From assembly GCA_028455995.1 (NCBI GenBank), contig JABELC010000019.1, positions 1 through 49,429 on the forward strand: 49,429 bases of DNA, read 5' to 3'. Made by a program: the position numbers and the translations under genes. How positions within the stretch are numbered: the stretch's first letter is position 1; every line of letters begins with the position of its first letter. The notes beneath the pieces are model-generated. The model ran no database searches and was not told where the DNA came from. It saw only the letters and a list, made by a program, of their open reading frames with translations. The stretch comes from Scleromitrula shiraiana (taxonomy: Eukaryota; Ascomycota; Leotiomycetes; Helotiales; Sclerotiniaceae). Positions 10,072 to 20,178 of this stretch are shown in pieces.

Positions 10072-10524
10072 GCCTACATATTTTATTTATAGCCTCGCTC
10101 TTTTAAATAGAGTTGCTTAATACCTCTTATTAAGAAAAGAGCAAGAGAAAATTATCATTAACTTTAGTTAATGTTTGGACTATATCTTTACCTTTAAATA
10201 CAAAAAATATTTAATAAGGTATTTCACGTATAGTCTCTGAGGATCCTACTCAATAAAAGTGTTTAATGCTACAGCGAGCCCTTTTATTTTTGGTCAGTTT
10301 CACAGCGGCTGATTACCCAATCCGCTAATCAGCTGAACTCTATCGGTCTTACGTATGATACACACTGGACCTTTTATTCTTCCTAAGTTTACTTAACAGT
10401 ATTCCGCATTCGGCGAGGTTATAATAAATAAGCTTAAAAAAATAATTGACCTGTCTGTAAAAATACCATAACCAAAATAAAGCTACTAGTTAAAATTATT
10501 TTATTTAACGCTACCTAGGATTAA

Positions 10525-11621
10525 TTAGTTATTCTTAGGTTTTAAATCATCCATCCTTAATTTCAATTGCTTAATTTTATCTACACCTTGCTCCGCACAG
10601 GTGTCAAGTGTTCTTTATTTTTGATTAAAAAAGCTATTTCTTTAAAGCATAGGTAGTCTTCTGCCTTAACACCCTGTAAAGGGTATTCTTCAAGTAATGG
10701 GATTATTTTCTCTGTTACATCTAAAATCTTGGTAACACGTAAATCCACACCATCTCTATATTCATAAAGTCTTCCACAATCTAAGAACTTTGTTATATTT
10801 TCCATTAAATTGATATCACGGACATGTTGTGTGATCTGGATAAATACATGGATCCGTTGTCCCTTGGATTGAGAATCGACTTTTTTGATCATAAAACAAC
10901 CACCCCCCCCGGTTTCACAGGCAGGGCAGGCAGGCGTGCATCTATTAAACCACTTAATCATCAGTTTGAAGATGAAATTACTGGATTTTTTACTGATCTG
11001 CCCACTGGAACAATATCAGGAAAAGCTGCTACTAAACTCTCGGACAAACCTCAGTTAACAGATGCTTTTAAGGCTAAAAACTCATTTAAACCTTCTGTGC
11101 GGAGCAAAAGATAAATGAGCTTTTCTTTCCATCAATTCAACTCCTTGTCTAAATAGAATATAATCCGCCCACTTAGAAGTAACTAAAGGATACCTATCAA
11201 GGCGCAAGCTCGATCTATGATTACTCTTAAATCTTTAATTGATGAGACTTTATATTGAATTGAACCATTTTTTTCTACATAGACTTTTCCTACACCGAAG
11301 TAATCTTTAACCCTTTCCAGTAAGGCTAAGTCTCTTGAATGAAGATGAATTTGAAATACAGCACCTAAAGAATACCCGAGTTTAAATCTTTTATGTTTAT
11401 TTACAGCTAAAAGAAAACAACCTTCACCGTCTGAAAACCCTGTTATATATCAGGGATCAAGGGACACTTTACCAACACCCCAAGTTGAGTAAGAACAAAC
11501 TGATTGAAATTTAAAAGCTGATGGCTGACTAATTTGAAATTGTCCTGTACTATTGCTTTGTCCAGATCCAACGAGACCTGGTTGAAAAGCAGTAAGCGTT
11601 ATAAATCATCACGTAGGCATA
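10525..11621 (-). pseudogene. LAGLIDADG endonuclease with four GC insertions, unit B of cox1 i3
   Basis: Reads in frame from T-ATG at 11621 (V-M-P-T-W-W-F), through WYITGFSDGEGCF and HSRDLALLERVKDYFGVG. GC-rich elements then interrupt it at four places: about 11200-11212 (frameshift at the IDHFDKYP site), 11092-11110 (frameshift at EHLT/EGL), 10901-10938 (in frame, inside the second LAGLIDADG motif between LIDA and GGCF) and 10584-10602 (frameshift and stop at the C-terminal EHLT/EGV). Between insertions the family sequence is recognisable and reaches a TAA at 10525-10527. Two to three frame changes and loss of the second motif's acidic pair make an active enzyme unlikely. Confidence 0.85.
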
Positions 11622-12369
11622 CTTTTAATACCATCAGCTCTCGCCGATGGAGTGGACTATATCTTTATCTTTTTATAAATTAAAATATTTATATGAAGAT
11701 ATTTCACGTATAGTCTCCGAGGATCCTACTCTAAATTATTTAATCTTACATAAATAATGCACAGGAAAAAGAGGTAAATTAAAGTCTTTGCCCAGCAAGG
11801 GGGGGGGGGGAAAACTTAAGCCTAAGTATAAATGCTTAAGAAAATATTGTTTTCATATTCCCAGGTAACCATAAGATAAAAATACTAATATCCATAAATA
11901 AAGGAAAAACTTTTATTTATTTTAAGTAGTTTCCTGCTGATGATCTAATCTTTTGAATTTTTACTGTATTCTGCTGCTTTCGTATACTTTTTACCATTTA
12001 TTTTCGCAAGCAGTGATAATAAAGGTCGATATGTTCCGAAAGTCTGCAGTACTAGTATCAAAAGCTCTAAAGATGTTCCAGCATACAGTGAAATAAAAAT
12101 AAAGTATTTCTACCTTACCCGGCCATGCCATTTCTAGATTTAATTTTTAATTTCCTTGTCTTTTAGATAATATAAGGGTGTGCCCCCACTCGGGAGGGGG
12201 CAAAAGGATAGTAACAATAAATAACCATAAAAGGTTAAACAATAAATAAACAAAAAATTTAAGCTTACCTACCCATCTATTATGTACAAGAATATATACA
12301 TTAAATAAATAATATATATGCGTGTAGAAATATATTGAATATATAGGTGTACTTTGAGAACTACATTCT

Positions 12370-13130
12370 TTAAACTTTCTCGATCTTTTTTAATAAATAT
12401 TTACCTTTAAAGGGTTTACTTTGTTTTAGGTAATAACGAATAGTACTTTCACTACAAGCTAAAGCTTCTGCAGCTTTAATATTAGATGGATAAATTTTAG
12501 TTTCTAAAGTATCTTTATTGAAAACTTCTACTTTAGAACCAATTCCTTCGCTCATCTTTTTTCGAACTTATTCTGAATGTATTTTACTTACTCCGTAAGC
12601 GAATGGACTAGGTTTACCTATACGAAGCTTACGTAGTTTATTCTTGGTTTCTTCAGAAAATATTTTACTTGTACGAACGATACTCATTTTTTCTTTCGTT
12701 TCTTCTGAAAGACTTCTTCCTTTAAGAGTATTACTAATTTTAGATTTAGTCTCCTCAGAGTGAAGCTTCCTAAAGATGAACTTGCTACAGATAAAATACT
12801 ATATTCTGGTTTTAGTAAGTCTAAGTAATATTGTTCTCTATTTATTGTTTGATTGGGATCACATTTCTCCAAAATCTCTAACCTAAAAGCAGAATAACCA
12901 TACTTAAGTAAAGCACTTAATATTTTACTTTTTTGGCTACGAAGTGTGCACTGCTAAGAACCTCGTTAACGCTTTTAATTGAAAAGTAAACACTAAATCT
13001 CTTAGGTAAAGAAACAGCTGAACCCACATAAGTTTCACCTGTTATAGTATTTACTCAACGGTACACACCAGATACACCTTTGTTTTCTTTAATAGCTCGC
13101 TCCTTGTCGTCATACGTATAAGTAGTTAAA
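12370..13130 (-). pseudogene. GIY-YIG endonuclease, decayed, unit A of cox1 i3
   Basis: SGVYRWVN then TYVGSAVSL mark the GIY-YIG core near 13020-13080. INREQYYLDLLKPEYSIL follows, then several NUMOD3-like SEETK repeats and a C-terminal IENR-like repeat (YPSNIKAAEALACSESTIRYYLK) ending at 12370. It is broken by a GC element (12935-12954, GCTACGAAGTGTGCA on the plus strand), a one-base change in the SLGS-LHSEE segment (about 12755-12770) and a TAA at about 12571-12573. Its N-terminal lead-in appears to have fused to the GIY-YIG fragment upstream. Confidence 0.75.
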
Positions 13131-13707
13131 GGAGCCACACTTCCTGGGTTTTCCCTAATGAAGAGGATTTATTAAACAACGTACAGGTAGGAAAGAAGAT
13201 AGCAAAAGCGGCTGCATTGTTATCAATGGGTGATAAAAAAATACCGCTCCAAGCTATTTCGTATAGTGGTTTTATATCTATGTGTAAGCAATAAGGGAGG
13301 CACAGCAACAATGTAGCCAGAATAGAAAAGAATGGAACGAAGATAGAAAACAATCCTAAACTACTGGCAACTAAGTCTACATTAAGATTAGGTTTTAGAT
13401 TATCAATAAAATGTTGTACCAGCTTTACGACTTCTTCTAAGCTAGAGTTCTCATCCATAATATAAATAGTTAACTTTATATTGCTAAAACCATGTTTATT
13501 TAAATAACGTAAAACTCTACGTGCTTTAGTTTTAAGTATAGAGGGCATAAAGTAAGAACTAATTCGATTATACGCGCCGGTGAAACAGGCCTTAATCGAA
13601 TGACCTACATATATATGCTCACTATCTAAACTTTCCCAAATATAAACTAGAGTATAAACCTGAAATGCGCCCAGCCTCGCGCATTTTATAATTAACAGCC
13701 TTATCAT
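13126..13707 (-). pseudogene. GIY-YIG endonuclease fragment fused to a neighbour's N-terminus
   Basis: The first 100 residues are a GIY-YIG domain: TLVYIW, then IYVGHSI, ending NLNVDLVASSLG. The rest (FSIFVPFFS..., GKTQEVW) is the hydrophobic lead-in expected before the next GIY-YIG gene downstream, so this looks like a join of two genes. GC elements lie at about 13668-13684 (before the domain) and 13575-13597 (in frame inside the domain after GHSI). No RT or LAGLIDADG signature. Probably inactive as it lacks the C-terminal DNA-binding part. Confidence 0.6.
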
Positions 13708-13781
13708 AATATAACCTCCTAGTTTATTAAGAAAAAAGAAAATAAAGCTAAATTATACTCAATAAACCTAGTAAAAATAAA

Positions 13782-14930
13782 TTATTTTCTGCTTCTATTC
13801 ATACCAGATTTAATATCTCTAATTTTATCTAACCCTTGCTCCGCACAGGAGGTTTATGTGCATTATTACTCATTAATTCGGCGATTTTACAAAAATCTAG
13901 GAAATCCTGATGTTTATTTCCAATAATAGGATATTTTTTGCCCTGTTTCACCGGCATAAAAAGGTATAAGTTCTTCTGTAATAAGTGATAATTTTACTAT
14001 CACAAATCCCGAAATGCTTGTACGCTCTTTTATAAAACCTCCTCCTAAAAATTTTATAAAGCATTTCAATAATTCAACATCACGAGTATGTTGAGCTATT
14101 GATAATTCAAGAATTACTTGATATCCTATTTTATGGGAGGAGGTTTTTAGTACATCTACTGAAAAACTACCCTCTCCACTTGTAGGCGAAGCGTCCAGCA
14201 AATCAATAAGGATTTATCGCATCTGGTAACTGTATTTTTGGTCTTTCTTTAGGTACAATATTATTAAAGGATGAATATAATTCACCTTTTAAAAGGCCTT
14301 TATTTAAAGATGTTTTAATCTCTAGTAATTTATGTATTCCTTCTATATTTCTATGTTCTTTTGTTTAATTAGTTCTATGGCTAATTTAAACAATAAAAAA
14401 TCCCCTTTCTTATTAGTTAATAAAGGATATAATTCGAAATGAGGAATTATAACATTAACTAAATCATTAAGAGAATTTACTTGATATAATACGGATTCTT
14501 TGTATTACTGATATTACCCACACCTAAAAATTCTTTTATGCTTAATAATATAGAAACGTCTTTAACATCTAAACCTATAAGAAAATAAGGATTCACTTCT
14601 CTCGCGCGAGCGGTCCCACTTTTAATTTGGGGTTTACGAATCCCAAACCCAAAACATGCTTCAGCATCAGAAAACCCTGTAACTCAGTCGGGATTTAAAA
14701 CACCTTTTTGCCTCTTAGTAACTTTAAGTATGACATCTCTATTATTAAAAGGATCATTTACTAAAATCTTCACATACTTTTGCTTAGGATCTTGTGAGTT
14801 TTTTTTACCCCTCCCCCCCCCCCTAATCTCCGAAGGAGATGAGGAGATGAGGAGCCGTTATTAGTTTTCCCTATAGTTAAAATATTGTTATTATCGTTAC
14901 CTATCTTTTCAGTATTTAGACTAGGTTGCT
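13782..14930 (-). pseudogene. LAGLIDADG endonuclease with several GC insertions, unit A of cox1 i3
   Basis: Family segments appear in order but in changing frames: WVTGFSDAEACF (near 14660-14700), SIKEFLGVGNIS, PHFELYPLLTNKKGDF, then GEGSFSVDVLKTSSHK, QHTRDVELLKCFIKFLGGG, ending NRSRK and TAA at 13782-13784. Breaks: a poly-G-rich element (about 14815-14850), an in-frame GC palindrome (about 14605-14625), single-base frameshifts near 14500 and 14365, a GC element in the second LAGLIDADG motif (14178-14193), another at the FKKYP site (13940-13958) and one at the C-terminal EHLTEEGL site (13833-13852). An obvious wreck. Confidence 0.85.
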
Positions 14931-14956
14931 ATTTAAAATTAAGTCTAAAATTTTCG

Positions 14957-14969
14957 ACCATAAAGAATA
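14957..14969 (-). CDS. cox1: cox1 exon 3, 13-nt micro-exon
   Basis: TATTCTTTATGGT. It joins exon 2 (...ATG A) as A-TA TTC TTT ATG GT, giving M-I-F-F-M-V of cox1. The upstream side is a group II 3' end (...GCCAAC, AY rule) and the downstream side ends in T before a group I intron. Frame closure with exons 4 and 5 supports it. Confidence 0.88.
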
Positions 14970-17585
14970 GTTGGCTAGGCCTAGGTTCCTTGCGGTTCCC
15001 GCCTGCCACCGAACCGTACGCGACAGTCTCCCGTCATACGGCTCTCCGTAACTAGTCGTAGCAACCTGCGACGTGCACCCTATCTGATAATTAATTTTTA
15101 TATATCGTCACTTATTTTTGTGTTTTTATATTCTTCTTAGACAGTCCTCGGAAAGTTGCCTTTTCCTCTTCTGATCACGAGTCGTTGTGTAAGCCTATAT
15201 GGTGGGCTTTACATAATGGGACTTGTTTCCTGTTTATTGCCGCCATTTGTCTTGTGAAGAAGTCCAGTTTCGAGTCCGGATTTCTCAGGTCTCTTATCTT
15301 ACGAACATGATGCATTTCTACATCTTTAGTTGCTCCGCAAATTAAACAGGCTTTAAATAGGTTGGATTAGGTGAATTTCGAGTTCCAGACTTTGTCAATA
15401 CCTGCAAACGGGTCTTTGGGAGAAATCATACCACTCACGATGGATTTCTTAGTGAAGTCTATCGGTTTAAATATTGATATTCTTTTCTTTTCGCCGTTCT
15501 TCAGATTCATATCGCATCCTAAGTCTTTCCCGAACATATTAAATATCTTAGCTAGTGTTCTCATCTTGAACTTTCTGGCCAGCGTCAATGCGCAGGACTC
15601 AGTTAGTAGTCATATGATGTTAGCTAGAGATTGAGCATTTGATGTAAAGTCATAATAGTTGTGTATACCCCTCATGACTGAATTGTAGTACATTATTATA
15701 TCGGCATGGTCCAGATTTATTAAGTTCCCTTTGAAGGTTCCTTTATAAATTAGCTTTCCATGATTCGCATGCGAAGTTCTCTTTCTTATAAAACCGTTAG
15801 TTTCTAATCTTTTCAAAACTTTATCGTAGTCCATATGAAGTCTGATTCTAATCTTCTTTCTTCTGGCGATAGTTCTAGAGTCTGTCCCTTCAGTCGTATT
15901 GAATTCTTGATCCAATATTTCCATGGGTTTCTCAATACCTTTCATGTGGGGAGCCATTAGCTTGTATCCCAAGAATTTGACTGGGACCACTGAGTATTTA
16001 GTTATCCCGGTTTTATTAGGATTTAGTTTCAGACCCATTTGATTAGATATGAAGGTTTGTACTTTCTCCAGTATTTCAACTGCGATTTTGTGACTGCCTT
16101 CCACTCCTATAATAAAGTCATCCGCATACCTTACATAGTTAACCCTAATATATTTGTCGTCTCTTACTATACTAGGAGTCATCAGCATCTGATTTCTGAT
16201 AGTGCGATAAAGCTCGGGCTTGGTAATGTCCTGTCCCTTGCTTCTCATGTATTTACATTTGTTGGCCAAGGACATGTATTCCTTGGATTTTTTCTTCTTC
16301 ACACCCGTATTAAATTCGGCTTTTATACTTTCCATGAAAAGATCAAGTTTGTGAAGGAAAATGTTACACAATAGAGGACTTAAAATGGAACCTTGTGGAG
16401 TTCCCACATCTAGATTATTATGGAGTACCCCAAACTCAATAAATCCGGCTTTAAGTCCAGATTTTATTAGTCTTAGTGTTTTTTCACAAGATACGATCTC
16501 CTTTAGAAACTCTAATAATTTGTTGTGTGCTATGGTATCGAAGGCTTTTGAGAAGTCGGCCTCAATGATATAATGACTACTTTGGAATTTGGCGTCAACG
16601 CATTGCATTGCCGTCCTAGTTCCTCTGAATGGTCTGAAACCATGAGAGCAGTCTAGGAAGAGTTTATCAAACACTGGTTCCATGATTAACTGTATGGCTT
16701 TCTGTACCACTTTATCACGTGGAGATGCTATGGTTAGTGGTCTCGTCTCTTTCTTACCTGGCTTGGGGATTTGGATCCGCCTAGCTGGAGGAAAATTGAA
16801 TGTCCCACTCCTGATATCTTTCTGGATTTTTTCCAGGAATTTAAGGTTCATACCATCTAATGTTTCCGGGTCAGTACCCTTTATCATGTTTCCAGGATTA
16901 CTCTTGATAAGTTCATAGGCCACGACTAGGTTTTTCATGTTGGCGATTGCTTTGATATTAATATCTTTAGGGGACGTTGAAACTATGATATCATCGCTGC
17001 CACGTTTCATCGAATGACCGGCTTTTGACGATAACGTTCGAATCATTTGACTAGAAACTGTCACCCTTCCGAGCATATCTCGTACTACGATGACTCCGTC
17101 ACCCCCTAATCTGAGATTAGAGCCCAAGGTCTGACCTTGGTGGTTAGGTACCCCTATGGAAATCCTTAGTGGCACCCTTAGGTGATCCCGAAGTTCCTTA
17201 ACGGGGGCTGTTATACTAGGATCTCTGCATTTGGTATTTTTTGTAATACTCCCACTATGTGTGTTACTCAGCGTCGTTGTAAGTTTGGCGGACAAACTAA
17301 TGATAAAATGTCCGAACGATGCTCACCTGTCCTTAATATAGCATGGCAGGAGGTTCAATTTTAACGAGTCAAATGTAATCAGATTCGTAAGCCTAATCGT
17401 TGTATAACGTAGATGAGGAAGACGTCCTCGAGTTACTACATTAACTCTGTTTCTTCCCTTTAACTTCCGCTTAGTTGTTTGGGTTTCCCCGAGAGGTTCG
17501 ACCTCCCCAACCGGAAGCCTCTTTACTTGACCAAACATCAAGAGTCCATGTCGGACCAACCCTACATTAAAGCACATCGGCGCAC
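14970..17585 (-). mobile_element. cox1 group II intron i2 with RT
   Basis: Begins GTGCGCCGATG at 17585 and ends ...CTAGCCAAC. Domain V is at about 15010-15045: GAGCCGTATG paired with CGTACGGTTC. Domain VI follows. It carries an RT/maturase ORF fused to the 48-nt exon 2. The shared 5' start GTGCGCC with i1 suggests related introns. Confidence 0.9.
15112..15366 (-). pseudogene. HNH nuclease domain cut off from the i2 RT by a TAA
   Basis: In the same frame as the upstream maturase but after a TAA at 15367-15369: CLICGATKDVEMHHVRKI, then RQMAAINRKQVPLCKAHHIGLH, the zinc/HNH pattern of group II intron endonuclease domains (compare the intact HNH at the end of the i1 RT, with nearly identical RQMAAINRKQ/KQMAAINRKQ). 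Ends at TAA 15112-15114 in code 4. Without readthrough the i2 protein would lack its endonuclease domain. Confidence 0.75.
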
Positions 17586-17586
17586 T
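15367..17586 (-). CDS. group II intron reverse transcriptase/maturase, cox1 i2
   Basis: Open in frame with exon 2 from 17586 to TAA 15367-15369, 740 codons including the stop. RT domains: RRIQIPKPGKKETRPLTIAS, SHGFRPFRGTRTAM, IIEADFSKAFDTI, VGTPQGSILSPLLCNIFLHKLD and the catalytic YVRYADDFIIG. A domain X/maturase region follows (HADIIMYYNSVMRGIHNYY). The En (HNH) domain lies beyond the in-frame stop. It resembles yeast cox1 aI1/aI2 proteins in order and exon fusion. Likely active as RT/maturase; mobility through second-strand cleavage would be impaired. Up to three TGA codons must be read as Trp. Confidence 0.9.
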
Positions 17587-17633
17587 CATTAATATTGCAT
17601 GAGCAGTAATAATGGCATTATATAGTTGATTAT
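17586..17633 (-). CDS. cox1: cox1 exon 2, 48 nt between two group II introns
   Basis: Encodes (D)NQLYNAIITAHAILM(I). It starts after ...CTTATCCTAC (AY end of i1) and ends ATG A|GTGCG (5' end of i2). Codon phases join exons 1 and 3. The residues are invariant in cox1. Confidence 0.95.
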
Positions 17634-20177
17634 GTAGGATAAGCCACCAGCCCTTAGGATTTATTATCCCTTTAGAAACCAATAACTCTCCTCCGAACCG
17701 TACGTGCAACTTTCACTGCATACGGCTCTCCCCTAGATAATATAATGCATTCGACACTTTTTATGCGTAACAAGAAGGTCTTTGGATGTATCAGTGCAAA
17801 TGTTAAGTATAGCTGAGGTACTAATCCGTCTTAATTTTATTTAAATTCTTTAAGGACATTCCATCGTAGTTTCCTGTGTGAACTTTATGATGGCATTTCC
17901 TACAAAGAGGAATCTGCTTTCTATTGATTGCTGCCATTTGTTTGTCAAAACCGTTTAGATCAGCATCAATAGTACGTATATGTTTAAGGTGATGAACCTG
18001 TAGATCTTCACTCGACCCACAGCTAGAACAAACATAATTAAAGAAATTAACAGTTCTAAGTTTTCACCCCACTACTCTCAATGAATCAGTGAAATCAGTA
18101 TTACCTAGAAACTTCTTGGGAGTAGGAAGTAAACTTGGTTTTGCAAAATCTATAACTTTGTCTGTCTCCGGAATAAGATATTTAATATCTATACCGAATT
18201 TCAGATACACTTTTCTTGCTGTCCCTAATTTAAGTTTCGCAGCCAGTGTTTTGGCCAAACTCTTTCTTAGGACCCAGTAGATCAGAATTAGAGAAGGCTT
18301 ATTGTTGGCGAAAGTGTAGTAGTTCAAGACTCCGTTAAGAATCATTCTATATCTTAAGATAATATCTCTGATAGGGAGATTAACTCATTTCAGAATTGGT
18401 TGTGGATTTAGGTTGTCTTCACTAAGAACAGAAGAAGTTCATGTGACTAGTTCCTTTCCTACAAACTTAGACATTATTTTTGAGATAGGAGCATTCATAA
18501 CAATAGAGGTTGTAGGGATTCTTTGGGAGTGCCCCCTAGTATTCTTAAACCTCTTTATCTCTCCCTTAACACTAGATGTACGATATATTTCAGTACCAAG
18601 GAAGTGTGCCTTGCCTTTAGCTGCATTGGTGATAAGAGTTTTCTCTTGGGAGAGTTCTAGTTTTAACTCATCTCCTAGGAATACTGAGATTTTATTCTTA
18701 AGATCACTGGCAAAGCTTGATGGTCCAGCTACTCCTATTAGTCAGTCATCTGCGTATCTTACGTAATAGAATCTGGCTAGTCCGGGATGAGGGATTGTCG
18801 AGGGTATCTTAGATCTAACTTTGATTAACTCTAAACGTTCTGTCTTACGTTTCAAGTCTAGAGTTTTACCTAAAGTCCTTCATTTTTTTTCTAGTTTGGA
18901 AATTCCCTGAATTCTATAATCAATACTATAATATGCAGGGTTTCTAACTGTATGAGTCTTGGATTGAAGTTTACGGTTGTTTTCCTCCAAGAGGAGTTCA
19001 ATGTAACGATCCAGCTCATTAAGGATTAGGTTGGAAAGGATAGGACTAGCAATACCCCCTTGTGGAACTCCTATAACTGAGCTTGATTTATTACCGAATT
19101 CTACATATCCGGCTCTAACCATCTTTCAATACAAATCAATGAATCTTTGATCATTAAAGTGTCTACGAAGAAGATTTTCCAAAATGTGATGATCTATGTT
19201 ATCAAAGAAAGCTTTAATGTCTCCCTCAATAAATCATTTAATCCCGTTCCAGTATCTAATTTGTGCTAGAGCAGAGTGACAACCTCTACCCGGTCTAAAA
19301 CCATGAGACTTATCGGAGAACTTGCTTTCTAGAACCATTTCGAGAATGGCTCTGAATGCTTCTTGGATGATTTTATCCCTAGGGGAACCTATTCCAAGTG
19401 GTCTCATCTTACCGTTAGCTTTAGGAATAAAGACTATCCTAGTAGGCTTAAAAGTAAACTTCTCTTTAATCAGATCGGATAAGGTTTCGGTAAACCATTC
19501 TTCAGAGATTCCATCAAGAGTTTCTTTATCATGTCCAGGAGTCATATTACCTGGTTCAGACTTAATTCTCATATACGCAGATTGGATTATACTGCTCTCG
19601 CAGAGTACTCTATATGCGTTAATACATTTATCTTCAGAGTCAAACATAAGCATCTCTCCAAGTGACTTTCGACCAACTTGAGCCTCAAATTTAGGAGAAT
19701 TATCTAGCTTCCGCACTTCAGTATGTATACTTCGTACAATGTTTGGAATCATACCTACTATTGCGGATCCGTTACCATGAGGATTTCTCCTTTTAGGCAA
19801 TCCCGAGTTCCATATTCCAAATCTTCGTTCTCCCTTAGCATTGTATACTACTTTTCCTCTCTTCGAGGTAGTAACCAAATGATTGTCTTTAGTGATACTA
19901 GCTGACATTATCACCAACATTTGATGTAGGGCTTGTGCCAAGCCAAACCCTACGGAAACACAAAATCCTACTGTAGTTGTTGAAATTAATACGTAGGAGA
20001 CTTCTACCTCGCCCACCTCTTCGGACTGCTTGACTGTCGAAAGGAAAGGCTTTACTGACATGCTACACTCCCTCATTCCTTTCGGTCCGAGATAAGTCAG
20101 TTGGTTTAAAAGGAAAAAATGACAACATCCTTTAGGGACTAAAACCCCGGATTTGTAAAATATGTTAAACGGCGCAC
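17634..20177 (-). mobile_element. cox1 group II intron i1 with RT and HNH
   Basis: Begins GTGCGCCG at 20177, immediately after exon 1 (...GCTG), and ends ...TTATCCTAC. Domain V at about 17692-17725 shows GAGCCGTATG paired with CGTACGGTTC. It carries one long RT/maturase/HNH ORF in frame with exon 1. The insertion site (YIA|D) matches the position of yeast cox1 aI1. Confidence 0.92.
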
Positions 20178-20178
20178 C
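17821..20178 (-). CDS. group II intron reverse transcriptase/maturase/HNH, cox1 i1
   Basis: In frame with exon 1 and open to TAG 17821-17823. RT motifs in order: IVFIPKANGKMRPLGIGSPRDK, SHGFRPGRGCHSAL, FIEGDIKAFFDNIDHHIL, VIGVPQGGIASPILSNLILNELD and YVRYADDWLIGV. The maturase region includes RDIILRYRMILNGVLNYY. The C-terminal HNH domain is CSSCGSSEDLQVHHLKHI...KQMAAINRKQIPLCRKCHHKVH. The predicted full ribonucleoprotein can reverse-splice, cleave the second strand and copy the intron. An ATG at 20074-20076 could be an internal start. No frame damage seen (TGA read as Trp). It may supply maturase to the ORF-less i4, though group II maturases are usually intron-specific. Confidence 0.92.

Larger units (their letters stand above)
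8748..14956 (-). mobile_element. cox1 composite group I intron region i3 (two cores in tandem)
   Basis: 6.2 kb separate exon 3 (...ATGGT|) from TATG (8747). Two group I cores are visible: one at about 11640-12090 with the signature near 11704-11734, and one at about 10085-10450 with the signature near 10221-10250. The upstream unit ('A') plausibly ends ...TATTAAAAG at 11622 after a P9-like hairpin; the downstream unit ('B') ends ...AAATTG at 8748. No coding sequence is needed between them apart from possibly TATG. They are either two introns side by side or a nested (twintron) arrangement. Together they carry two LAGLIDADG genes and two or three GIY-YIG genes, most of them broken. Confidence 0.7.

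Noticed and set aside
11618..11621. TATG here as the retained cox1 micro-exon instead of 8744-8747
   Set aside because: Both satisfy the G| rule; the 8744-8747 copy is preferred since it directly abuts the group II 5' end and needs no zero-length exon before that intron. Kept as an open alternative in the findings.
13126..13707. Read as an independent complete membrane protein
   Set aside because: The first half is a GIY-YIG domain and the hydrophobic second half matches the usual lead-in of the next GIY-YIG gene, so it is a fusion remnant.
16039..16918. Plus-strand frames opposite the group II RT
   Set aside because: Shadows of the intact minus-strand RT with YADD motif.
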